Origin: an uncultured Tateyamaria sp.
GTDB lineage: Bacteria; Pseudomonadota; Alphaproteobacteria; Rhodobacterales; Rhodobacteraceae
Direction of reading: 5' to 3'
NCBI RefSeq assembly: GCF_947496075.1
Contig: NZ_CANMBJ010000008.1
Coordinates: 19,394-83,393, forward strand
Length of the DNA: 64,000 nt
The translations under genes and the position numbers were made by a program. Of this stretch, positions 17,760 through 26,136 are shown piece after piece (positions within the stretch are counted from its first letter, which is position 1; each line of letters opens with the position of its first letter). The notes beneath the pieces were generated by a model. The model worked only from the letters and a program-made list of their open reading frames with translations, had not been told where the DNA came from and made no database searches.

Positions 17760-18443
17760 TTGCGACACGCCTTTTGGCTGGTCGTCACGTTTGATGCAGA
17801 GCTGGCAGAGATTGCGCTGCGCTCGCTCCGCGTCACCCTCACCGCATTGGTGATTGCTTGTCTGATCGCCCTGCCCTTGGCGGCCATGCTGGCTGTGCGG
17901 CGTTTTCGCTGGCGGCGGGCGACCATTGCCTTGCTCAACGCGCTGATGGGCCTGCCGCCGGTCGTTGTCGGGCTGATCGTTTACATCTTTCTGTCCCGGT
18001 CAGGTCCATTTGGCGCGCTCGGCCTGCTGTTCACACCTACAGCCATGATTGTGGCGCAGGTGATCATCATTGTTCCGTTGATAGCGTCCATTGCGCACCA
18101 GTCCTTGCGCGAGCTGTGGGCCGAGTACCACGATTTGCTGATCTCGATGAATGTCACGCAGGTGCAGAAAATGCGCACGCTGATCTGGGATGCCCGGCGG
18201 GCGCTGCTGACGGCAGCGCTGGCCGGGTTTGGGCGCGGGATCGGAGAGGTGGGCGCTATCATGATTGTGGGTGGCAATATCGACAATGCGACGCGCGTTC
18301 TGACCACGGCCATAGCACTTGAGACGGGCAAGGGTGAGTTCGCTCTGGCGCTCGCTCTTGGGTTCGTCCTCATCGCCCTGGCCCTGGGGGTCAACCTTGC
18401 CATCCACTGGATCGGTCAGACAGAGCGGGACAGCCGATGGTGA
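17760..18443 (+). CDS. tupB: Tungstate-type ABC transporter permease (TupB-like)
   Basis: About 227-234 residues with five or six membrane helices and the permease EAA-like loop ALAGFGRGIGEVGAIMIVGGNI, typical of tungstate/molybdate permeases. It moves the oxyanion captured by TupA, using ATP hydrolysed by TupC. The start is unclear: the only canonical in-frame start is TTG at 17760, with GGGAGGG too close in front. A CGGGAGG at 17725-17731 instead points to a non-canonical ATC at 17739. Downstream genes overlap tightly in the order B-C-A. Confidence 0.85.
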   Translation: MRHAFWLVVTFDAELAEIALRSLRVTLTALVIACLIALPLAAMLAVRRFRWRRATIALLNALMGLPPVVVGLIVYIFLSRSGPFGALGLLFTPTAMIVAQVIIIVPLIASIAHQSLRELWAEYHDLLISMNVTQVQKMRTLIWDARRALLTAALAGFGRGIGEVGAIMIVGGNIDNATRVLTTAIALETGKGEFALALALGFVLIALALGVNLAIHWIGQTERDSRW

Positions 18444-19153
18444 CCGAGCTTTTTCCCGTAACGCTCACGGGGGCCGAAACCTCGCGTCGTGGCAAGCGGC
18501 TGGTGGGCCCGGTGGACCTGACCTTGGATGGGCAGGGGCTGTGTGTGGTTCTGGGTCCAAACGGGTCCGGCAAGACAACGCTTTTGCGCCTTATGCACGG
18601 AACGGCGCGTCTGACGGGGGGCACAGTGCAATGGGCCTGCGATACCGAAACGGCCCGCCATCATCAGGCGTTTGTCTTTCAGCAACCGGTCGTTCTGCGA
18701 CGCACGGTCGAAGAGAACCTGACGTACCCATTGCGCCTACGAGGCGCGGATCGAAGGACTGCGCGGACGGCGGCGCGTACATGGGCCGAGCGGGTCGGAT
18801 TGGGCGCGCACCTGACCCGCCGCGCCATGGTTCTGTCCGGGGGTGAACAGCAAAAACTGGCCATCGCCCGCGCTCTGATCACCGATCCGGCACTTGTGTT
18901 TCTGGACGAACCCACGGCATCGCTGGACGGACGCGCCATGCGCGAGATCGAGGCGATTCTGCTGCAAGCTAAGGCTGACGGCACGCGTCTTATTTTGTCG
19001 ACACATGACATGGGTCAAGCCAGACGGATTGCGGATCGGGTAATCTTCATTCTAGGCGGCAAGGTTCACGAAACCGGCCCTGCGCAGGGGTTCTTTGACG
19101 CGCCGCAAACGCCCGAAGCACGGGCCTTTTTGAATGGAGACATCGTGGAATGA
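18437..19153 (+). CDS. tupC: Tungstate-type ABC transporter ATP-binding protein (TupC-like)
   Basis: 238 residues. Walker A LGPNGSGKTT, signature LSGGEQQKLAIARAL, Walker B ALVFLDEPTASLDG and the switch His in LILSTHDMGQA are all present. It overlaps tupB by 7 bases and tupA by 4, so the three are one translationally coupled unit. It has no added C-terminal regulatory domain. Role: energising tungstate import at the cytoplasmic face. Confidence 0.9.
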   Translation: MVTELFPVTLTGAETSRRGKRLVGPVDLTLDGQGLCVVLGPNGSGKTTLLRLMHGTARLTGGTVQWACDTETARHHQAFVFQQPVVLRRTVEENLTYPLRLRGADRRTARTAARTWAERVGLGAHLTRRAMVLSGGEQQKLAIARALITDPALVFLDEPTASLDGRAMREIEAILLQAKADGTRLILSTHDMGQARRIADRVIFILGGKVHETGPAQGFFDAPQTPEARAFLNGDIVE

Positions 19154-19953
19154 AAAAGACCCTGATACTCACGTTTTTGGCAGTTTTTGCCGCCGGGATC
19201 GCGCAGGCGGCTGATCAGATGCGTATGGCAGTGACAACGTCGTTCCACAATTCAGGGCTGGCCGATGTATTGCTGCCAGAGATTACAAAGGACCTCGATC
19301 TTGAGGTTCAGCTGCTGGTGGTCGGCACGGGGCAGGCCATCAAGCTAGGAGAGGCGGGCGATGTGGATGCGATCCTCGTGCATTCCCGCACGGCTGAAGA
19401 TGCATTTGTGGACGGTGGCTATGGCACACATCGGCGTGAAATCATGTATAACGATTTTGTCTTCATTGGCCCGGCGGACGATCCGGCTGCGATTGCCGAG
19501 GCCGAAACGGCCGCTGATGCCCTGCAAAAGATCTGGTCCGCCAGTGCTGCTTTTGTAAGTCGTGGTGATGACAGCGGCACCCACAAGAAAGAACTGAGCT
19601 TGTGGGTGGATGCGGGGTTGGACGCTGACACATTCGACGCATGGTACAATGCTGTCGGTGCGGGCATGGGGGCAGCACTGAACACGGCATCGGGCCTGAA
19701 CGCCTATGTGCTTTCAGACCGAGCAAGCTGGCTGAACTTCGGAAACAAGGGTGATCTGGCGCTGCTGTTTGCTGGCGATCCGGTGCTGTTCAACCAATAC
19801 GCTTACCTGCCGGTCAATCCTGCGCGGCATGATCATGTCAAAACTGATCTTACGGCCAAGTTGGAAGAGTGGCTAACATCCGAGCGCGCGCAATCACTGA
19901 TTGACGGGTACATGATTGACGGTGAAACGCTGTTCGTATTCAATGCAAAATAG
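19150..19953 (+). CDS. tupA: Tungstate-binding periplasmic protein (TupA-like)
   Basis: 267 residues with a clear Sec signal peptide (cleavage near AQA-AD, residue 20). The family anion-binding signatures are recognisable: TTSFHNSGL (29-37) and SRGDDSGTH (137-145). TupA proteins bind tungstate with very high affinity and discriminate it from molybdate. Location next to the formate dehydrogenase island supports delivery of tungsten to that enzyme. TupA placed last in the operon (B-C-A) is less usual than TupA first. Confidence 0.88.
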   Translation: MKKTLILTFLAVFAAGIAQAADQMRMAVTTSFHNSGLADVLLPEITKDLDLEVQLLVVGTGQAIKLGEAGDVDAILVHSRTAEDAFVDGGYGTHRREIMYNDFVFIGPADDPAAIAEAETAADALQKIWSASAAFVSRGDDSGTHKKELSLWVDAGLDADTFDAWYNAVGAGMGAALNTASGLNAYVLSDRASWLNFGNKGDLALLFAGDPVLFNQYAYLPVNPARHDHVKTDLTAKLEEWLTSERAQSLIDGYMIDGETLFVFNAK

Positions 19954-20036
19954 GCTCTGACAAGGCTCTTTTGCTTCTTCTGACCGGAAATTCGGTGGGG
20001 AGCGCACGGGACGGATAACAACCCTCTCGTATCAGT

Positions 20037-20057
20037 CGAATTGGCAAAGCCAATTCG
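20037..20057. terminator. Hairpin between convergent tupA and DUF6505 genes
   Basis: Perfect 9-base stem CGAATTGGC / GCCAATTCG with an AAA loop, in the 113-base gap between two convergent genes. No strong T-run follows on either strand, so it may act as a Rho-independent-like stop or only as an mRNA 3' end. Confidence 0.5.
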
Positions 20058-20066
20058 AAACAAGTA

Positions 20067-20552
20067 TCAGTGACCGTGATCCGTATCCCCGTGGACCGCG
20101 AATTGATCCAGCCCGGCGTCTTGCGGTTGAATTGTCCGGAACGCTTCGCGCACACCCGCTTCCGTCAGCTCACGTGCGACCGTCAGCAGCGTGTTGGGGT
20201 CATGGTCCTCGCAGAGATCAATCATCTGCGCCAGTTCCTCGGTCGCGACGGGTTGCGCCGCCTCAACGGATGGGGCACCGTAATATGTCACGAAGTGTTG
20301 GGCAAGCAGGGCGGTCAGCGTTTCCAGCTCTGCCTGTTCCAGCTGGGTGACGGCAACAAAGGTCACACGCCCCCCGGTTTCCAGCCCGAACCACCCGTTG
20401 GCAAAAGCCTGGCGCGCCTTGCCGGTCAGGTCGCTCTCGCCCCAGTTCGAAAACTCGAACCCACCCGAGATGCACCATTCGCCCGTGCGGGCAGGGGAGG
20501 CGAAAACGTTCATATCGCTTTCGTCGAAATGGATCGCGCGGGCGAGTTTCAT
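20067..20552 (-). CDS. DUF6505-like protein of the formate dehydrogenase island
   Basis: 161 residues, soluble, with no signal peptide and an acidic/His-rich C-terminus (HGDTDHGH). It resembles DUF6505 proteins of unknown function found next to formate dehydrogenase genes in alphaproteobacteria. It overlaps the upstream ligase-like gene by 4 bases. It is the last member of a four-gene minus-strand operon (DUF6494, Mrp, ligase-like, this gene), presumably serving maturation of the dehydrogenase. No catalytic motif is seen. Confidence 0.65.
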   Translation of the reverse strand: MKLARAIHFDESDMNVFASPARTGEWCISGGFEFSNWGESDLTGKARQAFANGWFGLETGGRVTFVAVTQLEQAELETLTALLAQHFVTYYGAPSVEAAQPVATEELAQMIDLCEDHDPNTLLTVARELTEAGVREAFRTIQPQDAGLDQFAVHGDTDHGH

Positions 20553-21259
20553 GACGGGTCCTCCAACACAGTTGTGAGCGGGATCAAGTGCGTTGTCTCT
20601 GTGTCCCGCAGAAGCATTCCGAACTCTTCGTCCACACCCAGAAATGTACCGGTTAGAGACTGATTTTCAGTCTCTTCCCCGATACCTTCAGCCAGTCCAC
20701 GCCATTCCGAGTGCAGAGAGGCAGAGCCTTCATCTTCCCATCGGTTCAGCCAGTTCAACGTGTGTCTCGACCAGGATTCGAGCAGGGTCGGGGGCGACAC
20801 CTCGGCACAGCCTTCGGCAAACAGGGCGGTTTCGTCCGGGGTCAGGCCTGTGTCCTCGGACGCCGGGATCAGGGGGAGGGTGAAGCCCACAACGAGCCAG
20901 TCCGGCACCGTCGTGGGCTCGGTTCCCGAAGCCATGGCGCGGAACTTGCCACAGCGCGCACCATTGACGCGAATGCCGCCCCACCAATCCAGATGCACCG
21001 CCACCTCGGGGGGTGCCAATGCACCAAGGGCATTTTGGAAACCCACACCGCAGAGCGGCAACATGGCAATCGCCTTGGACAATGGCACTTCGGGTGCAAA
21101 GACCAGCGCGGCCTCCATCTCGGCTGCACCCAATTTGTAAGAGATAAGGCCGGCATCACAGCCCAGCGTTGCTCGCATAACCGCATGGTCAAAGGCGCCG
21201 TCCGGTGCTTCTTCTCCCCACATCAGTGGAGGGAAGGTGACCTGCGATCCGTCGCTCAT
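20549..21259 (-). CDS. Biotin/lipoate-protein ligase-like protein
   Basis: 236 residues resembling the biotin/lipoate-protein ligase (BPL/LplA) fold: a core region with LDWWGGIRVNGARCGKFRAMA, where the family has its nucleotide/cofactor-binding strand and Lys, plus a C-terminal beta-barrel-like part (GTFLGVDEEFGMLLRD). The full family motif GRGRxG is not seen, so it may not act on biotin or lipoate. It overlaps the Mrp gene by 4 bases. Co-occurrence with formate dehydrogenase accessory genes suggests a cofactor or protein-modification role. Confidence 0.65.
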   Translation of the reverse strand: MSDGSQVTFPPLMWGEEAPDGAFDHAVMRATLGCDAGLISYKLGAAEMEAALVFAPEVPLSKAIAMLPLCGVGFQNALGALAPPEVAVHLDWWGGIRVNGARCGKFRAMASGTEPTTVPDWLVVGFTLPLIPASEDTGLTPDETALFAEGCAEVSPPTLLESWSRHTLNWLNRWEDEGSASLHSEWRGLAEGIGEETENQSLTGTFLGVDEEFGMLLRDTETTHLIPLTTVLEDPS

Positions 21260-22317
21260 GCCGCCCCCGCTGTGACAAGGCCCGCGGCCACGTCCTGAAA
21301 CGCCTTGGCTTGCGGGCTGTCAGGTTGGCTGACCGTAACGGGTGCGCCGCCATCTGCGGCCAACCTGATCTGCAGATCCAGCGGCACTTCGGCCAGCAGC
21401 GGCACGTCCAGTTTCTGGGCTTCCGCCTTGACCCCACCGTGCCCAAACACGTGTTCCTCGTGCCCGCAATTGGAACAGATATGCGTGCTCATATTCTCGA
21501 TCATCCCGACGATCGGCACATGCAATTGCTGGAACATGTCCACACCTTTGCGCGCGTCCAAAAGGGCCACATCCTGCGGTGTAGAGACAATAATCGCGCC
21601 ATCCACGACAAACTTTTGGGCCAATGTCATTTGCACGTCGCCGGTGCCTGGGGGCAGGTCCACCAGCAGCACGTCAAGCGCACCCCACTGCACCTGGCTC
21701 ATCATCTGTTGCAATGCACCCATCAGCATGGGTCCGCGCCAGACAACCGCCTGATCCTCGTTCATCATCAGGCCGATGGACATCATTGTGACGCCATGGT
21801 TGCGCATCGGCAGGATTGTCTTGCCATCGGGGGAGGCGGGGCGACCAGACACGCCCAACATCCGGGGCTGAGAGGGGCCGTAGACATCCGCATCGAGCAG
21901 ACCCACGCGCCGTCCTTGTTGTGCCAGCGCACAGGCGAGGTTGGCCGACACGGTGGACTTACCAACGCCGCCTTTCCCCGAGGCGATCGCGAGAATGCGG
22001 TCAATGCCCGGGACCTTCTGTGGCCCTTTCGGGTCGGCAGGGCGCTGCGGTTTCAAATCGGGGGGCGGGGTCTTTTCCGTATGGCCCGTCAGCACAATCG
22101 ACACGCTTTCGATGCCATCGAGCGCGCCCACGGCGGCTTCGGCCTCAGCTTTCACGCCTTCATAGGTGGCGGCCTGCGCCGGGTTGATCTCCATCACGAA
22201 GCGCACGGTGCCGCCATCGACATTCAACGCTCGCATGACGCCGGATGACACGATGTCGCCCCCCGGCGCGTCGAGGCCCTTGAGGACCTCGAGAACCTGT
22301 TCTCTGCTCGTGCTCAC
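21256..22317 (-). CDS. Mrp/ApbC/Nbp35-family Fe-S carrier P-loop ATPase
   Basis: 353 residues. An N-terminal DUF59/MIP18-like domain (about 1-80) precedes the P-loop ATPase with ASGKGGVGKST (deviant Walker A). The metal-binding pair CSNC in HICSNCGHEE, conserved in Mrp proteins as the bridging Fe-S ligand of the dimer, is present. Role: ATP-dependent transfer of [4Fe-4S] clusters to apo-enzymes. Its place among formate dehydrogenase genes suggests dedicated cluster loading of FdhA, FdhB or the ferredoxin-like protein next door. Confidence 0.9.
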   Translation of the reverse strand: MSTSREQVLEVLKGLDAPGGDIVSSGVMRALNVDGGTVRFVMEINPAQAATYEGVKAEAEAAVGALDGIESVSIVLTGHTEKTPPPDLKPQRPADPKGPQKVPGIDRILAIASGKGGVGKSTVSANLACALAQQGRRVGLLDADVYGPSQPRMLGVSGRPASPDGKTILPMRNHGVTMMSIGLMMNEDQAVVWRGPMLMGALQQMMSQVQWGALDVLLVDLPPGTGDVQMTLAQKFVVDGAIIVSTPQDVALLDARKGVDMFQQLHVPIVGMIENMSTHICSNCGHEEHVFGHGGVKAEAQKLDVPLLAEVPLDLQIRLAADGGAPVTVSQPDSPQAKAFQDVAAGLVTAGAA

Positions 22318-22320
22318 GCG

Positions 22321-22512
22321 TCAGTCCTGTCCCTTGATCTCGCCTGTGACCTCGTGGGTCATGTCAAGCTCTTCGATGGTGACCACCGCTTTGACGGCAT
22401 AGGTCTTACCGCTGCCACCCGCATTGCGCATCGCCTCTTCGATCGCCTGTTGCGAGGTCACGCCGACCTGCTTCAGGAACTTGCGCATGGACATGTTGAA
22501 ATCGTCGCTCAT
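22321..22512 (-). CDS. DUF6494-like small protein
   Basis: 63 residues: MSDDFNMSMRKFLKQVGVTS, then a helical stretch and a short beta-type end (AVKAVVTIEELDMTHEV). It is a small soluble protein of the DUF6494 type that occurs with Mrp in formate dehydrogenase loci. It starts the four-gene minus-strand operon, 3 bases before mrp. A 57-base gap separates it from the divergent cytochrome-fusion gene, so a divergent promoter must lie there. Function unknown. Confidence 0.7.
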   Translation of the reverse strand: MSDDFNMSMRKFLKQVGVTSQQAIEEAMRNAGGSGKTYAVKAVVTIEELDMTHEVTGEIKGQD

Positions 22513-22569
22513 GGGGCTTTCCCCTCCCTAACGTTGACGGATCGCGCCGGTGGGCCGTAGGCTGCCGTA

Positions 22570-23301
22570 ATGCGCATCTTGGTTCTGATCTTGGCCTTGT
22601 TGCCGGGTTTGGCAATGGCCGATGACAAGCGGGTGGTGTTCTATGCCCCGCCTGCGTTGGTCGAGAGTGGGCTTATCAAGCATATTGCCCCGCGTTTTTC
22701 GCTGAAGACCCAGGTTAGGGTCGAAACTGTGGACGATCCAGCGGTCGCCGATCTTGTTTTGGGATCGGATGGCAGGGCGCTGTTTTCCGGTTTGGGCCAG
22801 ACGTGGCACATGGATCTGCGCGGCGATGGCAAGGGGGCGCAACGGTTTGCGGATTGGCTGACGTCCGATGTCGGCCGCCGTACGGTACAGGGTTTTGCAC
22901 CCGATGGTGAGGTGCTTTTCACCGAGCCGCAGGTGCAGGAACGCGTCGTGGCCAAGGTCGAGATGACGGGTGATGCCATCGCGGGGCAGGGGGTGTCCTG
23001 GGCCAAGTGTGGGCGTTGTCACGTGACCGAGCGGGGCAAGGATGGTTTTGGTATTGGCTCCACGCCGAGTTTCTTCGTGATGCGGGGATTTGAGGATTGG
23101 CAGTCGCGGTTCGCGGGCTTCTATGCGCTGAAACCCCACGCGGCCTTTACCCAGCTTGAAGGCGTGACCGACCCGTTCCCCATCGACCGTCCGTCGCCCA
23201 TCGCGCCCATCGAGCTGACGCTTGATGATCTTGAAGCGATCCTGGCCTACGTGGCTGTGCTGGACCCTGCCGATCTGGGCAAACCCCTCGAACATCAGTG
23301 A
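22570..23301 (+). CDS. Periplasmic monohaem cytochrome c with truncated TupA-like N-terminal domain
   Basis: 243 residues. Signal peptide at 1-17 (ALLPGLAMA-DD). Residues 20-118 resemble a shortened TupA: VVFYAPPALVESGL aligns with the TupA start, and DWLTSDVGRRTVQGFAPDGE with the TupA end (EWLTSERAQ...IDGETLF), as if the middle had been cut out. The C-terminal ~110 residues carry one c-type haem site (CGRCH, 147-151) and a possible axial Met (FFVMRGF). It ends in a 7-base convergent overlap with the ferredoxin-like gene. Possible roles are electron acceptor of the formate dehydrogenase or oxyanion-linked sensing. The haem site is certain; the TupA relation is inference from these two windows. 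Confidence 0.75.
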   Translation: MRILVLILALLPGLAMADDKRVVFYAPPALVESGLIKHIAPRFSLKTQVRVETVDDPAVADLVLGSDGRALFSGLGQTWHMDLRGDGKGAQRFADWLTSDVGRRTVQGFAPDGEVLFTEPQVQERVVAKVEMTGDAIAGQGVSWAKCGRCHVTERGKDGFGIGSTPSFFVMRGFEDWQSRFAGFYALKPHAAFTQLEGVTDPFPIDRPSPIAPIELTLDDLEAILAYVAVLDPADLGKPLEHQ

Positions 23302-25241
23302 TCGCGCCGCTTTGACAGGTAGTCGTCCGTGGTGCGCACGCGGGGGCGTTCGCCGCCTTGAAACGGGTTGTCGGTCGAATGGAACTGGGTCGTGACCCGG
23401 CAATTGTCGCACATCTGGATCATGCGCAGCTTGTCGCCCGAGAACATGGCGTGATCCTTGAGCTTGTCGGTGATCCGGTCGATGGCCGACTTTGAGCCAA
23501 AGAGCGCGCCGCATTCGATGCAGGGGAAGGGCTCTTCCTCGTTCAACACCTCTTGGCGCAAGGCTGCGTCGGTGAGGTCCAGTCGCGGTTCATAGGTGAT
23601 CGCGTCCTCGGGACAGATATTGGCGCAGAGGCCACATTGCAGACAGGCGTCTTCCTGGAACCTGAGCTGTGGTTTGTCCGAGTTGTCGCCAAGCGCGCCG
23701 GAGGGGCAGAGCGACACGCAGGACAGGCAGAGGGTGCAGGAATCCGTATCGACCAGTACCGCCCCGTAAGGCGCGCCATCCTGCAGTGCGATGCTGTCGG
23801 TGTCGGGGTGCAAAGCCTTGGCTGCTTGCCGTGTGATCTGCCGCCGTGTGCCCATGGGCCGCACGGGCGTGGCGACGGGGGCAGGAGCCTCGGCCCCATG
23901 AAGTGCGTCGCTCATCGCATCGGGGTCGGGGGTGTCGAGCAGCGCGGCCTTTCCTTCGCCGGCGATGGCATTGGTCAGGGCAATTTGTGTCTCCAATGCG
24001 GGGATATCCGCCTTGGGGCCTGGCAAGAGCGTGACGCTGGCAAAACCGGCAGCTAGGGCCGCAACAGCTTCGGCATGGCCAAACGCACCAATAGCCGCCA
24101 TCTCAAGCGGAACCACGTCGGCTGGCAATCCACGGCCATGGCGGGCAGAGAGGCGGACCATTTCGGCGCCGTGGTCATCGTGGACCAGCAGGCGCGGGGC
24201 GGTGCCGCCAGCGTCGAGGAACGCCTTGGCCATGGTCTGCACGCGCCGCATGGTCCGATCGACGGCTGGCGCGTCGTAGGTGATCGCCCCGGACGGGCAG
24301 GCGGCGGAACACGCCCCGCAGCCCGCGCAGATCATCGGGTCGATGGCGACATGTTCGCCCGCAGACGTAATCGCTCCGGTCGGGCAGAGGTCGAGACAGT
24401 TGGTGCACCCCGTCTGCTCGGCGCGGGAATGGGCGCAGAGCAGCGGGGTTGTCTTGACGTAGAGCGTCTTTTCGAACGTGCCGGTGAGATGCGAGGCGGC
24501 CATGATGGCTGCGGCCACGCCGGGGGCGTGGGTCGGTTCGGCCCGCAAGTACCCATCACGTTTTTCATGGGCCGGAAACAGGGGGGTGTCGGCGCGCAAA
24601 TCCAGGATGACATCGCATTGCGACACGGCGCCGTCGCGCGGATCGGTCAGGGTGAAGGCTCCGCGCCCGCCCGGTTCGATCTGCTGCAGGGCGTCGATCA
24701 CCACTTCGAACTGGGCAAAGGCCCCTGAGGCGCGGCGCAGCTTGCCCACCACCACGTCATAGGCGCGGGTGTCGGGAATATCGGCCGAGTCGGACAGCAG
24801 AACGGTGACGCCCAGATGGTCCTTGAGTTGCTCAGCGGCATCCAGCGCGACGGCGGATGGCCCAAGGATCAGGCACAGCCCCTCGCTGACCACATCCAGC
24901 GTTTTTTCCGGCTCGGCGGGCAGCATGGCGTCGGCGATGAGTGCGGACATTTTGGGCAGTTTCGGGGCGGTATCGTCGCTCCATCCGGCACGGTCACGTA
25001 GATCCAGAACGGGCGGGGCAGGGCGGTCCAACCCCTCTGCCAGCTCCTCGAAAACACGGGCTTCCTGGGTACAACAAAAAACTACATCCGGGTCCGAAAG
25101 GGCGGCTTCGGCCTGGGCCAACTGGGTGGTGCAGAGGGCCGAACACGGTGGGCGCACGTCCAAACCCGTGGCATCGGACAGCCCCTTGGTATCGATGGTC
25201 TGGGTGCCCAAACAATCGCATGTTATCAAAGATTTGACCAC
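23295..25241 (-). CDS. Polyferredoxin-like multi-[4Fe-4S] protein of the formate dehydrogenase island
   Basis: 648 residues from the GTG at 25241 (AAGGGAGG upstream); an ATG further up at 25328 lacks a site. The N-terminus (ITCDCLGTQTID) and HSRAEQTGCTNCLDLCPTGA, CAGCGACSAACPSGA, CTLCLSCVSLCPSGA and CLQCGLCANICPEDA form four ferredoxin-type motifs. A C-terminal CIECG and CDNC add more Cys. It is cytoplasmic by the absence of a signal peptide. In alphaproteobacteria this protein accompanies membrane-bound formate dehydrogenases and probably feeds or withdraws electrons, or helps maturation. The role is inferred from the neighbours. Confidence 0.82.
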   Translation of the reverse strand: MVKSLITCDCLGTQTIDTKGLSDATGLDVRPPCSALCTTQLAQAEAALSDPDVVFCCTQEARVFEELAEGLDRPAPPVLDLRDRAGWSDDTAPKLPKMSALIADAMLPAEPEKTLDVVSEGLCLILGPSAVALDAAEQLKDHLGVTVLLSDSADIPDTRAYDVVVGKLRRASGAFAQFEVVIDALQQIEPGGRGAFTLTDPRDGAVSQCDVILDLRADTPLFPAHEKRDGYLRAEPTHAPGVAAAIMAASHLTGTFEKTLYVKTTPLLCAHSRAEQTGCTNCLDLCPTGAITSAGEHVAIDPMICAGCGACSAACPSGAITYDAPAVDRTMRRVQTMAKAFLDAGGTAPRLLVHDDHGAEMVRLSARHGRGLPADVVPLEMAAIGAFGHAEAVAALAAGFASVTLLPGPKADIPALETQIALTNAIAGEGKAALLDTPDPDAMSDALHGAEAPAPVATPVRPMGTRRQITRQAAKALHPDTDSIALQDGAPYGAVLVDTDSCTLCLSCVSLCPSGALGDNSDKPQLRFQEDACLQCGLCANICPEDAITYEPRLDLTDAALRQEVLNEEEPFPCIECGALFGSKSAIDRITDKLKDHAMFSGDKLRMIQMCDNCRVTTQFHSTDNPFQGGERPRVRTTDDYLSKRRDH

Positions 25242-25572
25242 GTATTCCTCCCTTGCGGCAGGGCTGATTTTCGGCCCCTGTCCACATGCGTCCCGGCGCC
25301 AGCCTAGACTTGATTCGTGGTGCTTCACAAACCGTTTTCAAGCAATCGCACCATGCGGAAGGGCATGGAAAACGGCGAAGTGATTCGCGTTTCGGTACAC
25401 CATCGTATTCCCGAGCGAAACGCTCGAATTAGACATTTAGTCCCTTTGACGCGGCATCCCTTGGACAGGCTGGCCAAACTGCCTTTGCGTCAATGCGATA
25501 CGGGAAATCCTGCATAAGACACTTCTCGGATGAATTTTTTGGCAGTTTGATGATGGCAAGGGAGGACATAGG
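25242..25572. promoter_or_regulatory. Divergent control region upstream of the fdh operon
   Basis: 331 non-coding bases between the GTG of the ferredoxin-like gene and the GTG of the DUF3305 gene; both must be promoted from here. A short inverted repeat CGAGCG-AAA-CGCTCG stands near 25412-25426. No GG-N10-GC sigma-54 element was found. A GGGAGG at about 25559 is the ribosome-binding site of the DUF3305 gene. Nothing else could be assigned. Confidence 0.4.
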
Positions 25573-26136
25573 GTGATCCGAAACCCCGACCAGTACCGAA
25601 CCATGCCTTTGGGCGTCGTTTTGCGACGGCTGCCGGGTGTGACACGCTGGGCCTCTTACAGCTGGAAAGCCGTAGCCGTTTTGCCGGGCGCCGGATCCGC
25701 CGATTGGCAGGAGTTGCGCCGAGAAGGGGAAGCGGTTGAGTACCATGCCGCCACGCTGCTGTTGGAGTTGCACGGTGCAGAGACCGAGGCGTATCTGCAT
25801 GGACTGTCGGCAGCGGAGCCTGCCATTTATGTGGTGATGCGGGAGTGTCCGGGGGATCAGCCGCTTGAAGTCGTGCTTGTCACCGCGTCGCCTTATGAGG
25901 CGCAGGATTACACCGACAGCGGCGAAGAGATTGTCGAGAAGGTACCAATGCCCGCGGGTCTGATGGCGTGGGTGCAGGGCTTTGTCACCGACTTCCACCA
26001 GGACGAAGCGTTCGTCAAACGCAAGCGTGACAAGACGCGCACGGACCTGACGCAGGACGGTATTGGCGATCCGCGCATTGCAACCGCGGCGGACATCTAT
26101 GCCTCGCCCGCGCGGCAGCGGAGGCGGGTGCATTGA
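25573..26136 (+). CDS. DUF3305 formate dehydrogenase accessory protein
   Basis: 187 residues, GTG start preceded by GGGAGGACATAG. The opening MPLGVVLRRLPGVTRWASYSWKA and the DFHQDEAFVKRKRDK stretch near the C-terminus are the recognisable DUF3305 features. These proteins have unknown biochemistry but accompany fdh operons in alphaproteobacteria. Its stop overlaps the TTG start of the next gene. It is the first gene of the plus-strand fdh operon. Confidence 0.82.
   Translation: MIRNPDQYRTMPLGVVLRRLPGVTRWASYSWKAVAVLPGAGSADWQELRREGEAVEYHAATLLLELHGAETEAYLHGLSAAEPAIYVVMRECPGDQPLEVVLVTASPYEAQDYTDSGEEIVEKVPMPAGLMAWVQGFVTDFHQDEAFVKRKRDKTRTDLTQDGIGDPRIATAADIYASPARQRRRVH

Noticed and set aside
25242..25572. 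Sigma-54 promoter before the fdh operon
   Set aside because: TGGC segments occur near 25470 and 25550, but the GG-N10-GC spacing is not met.
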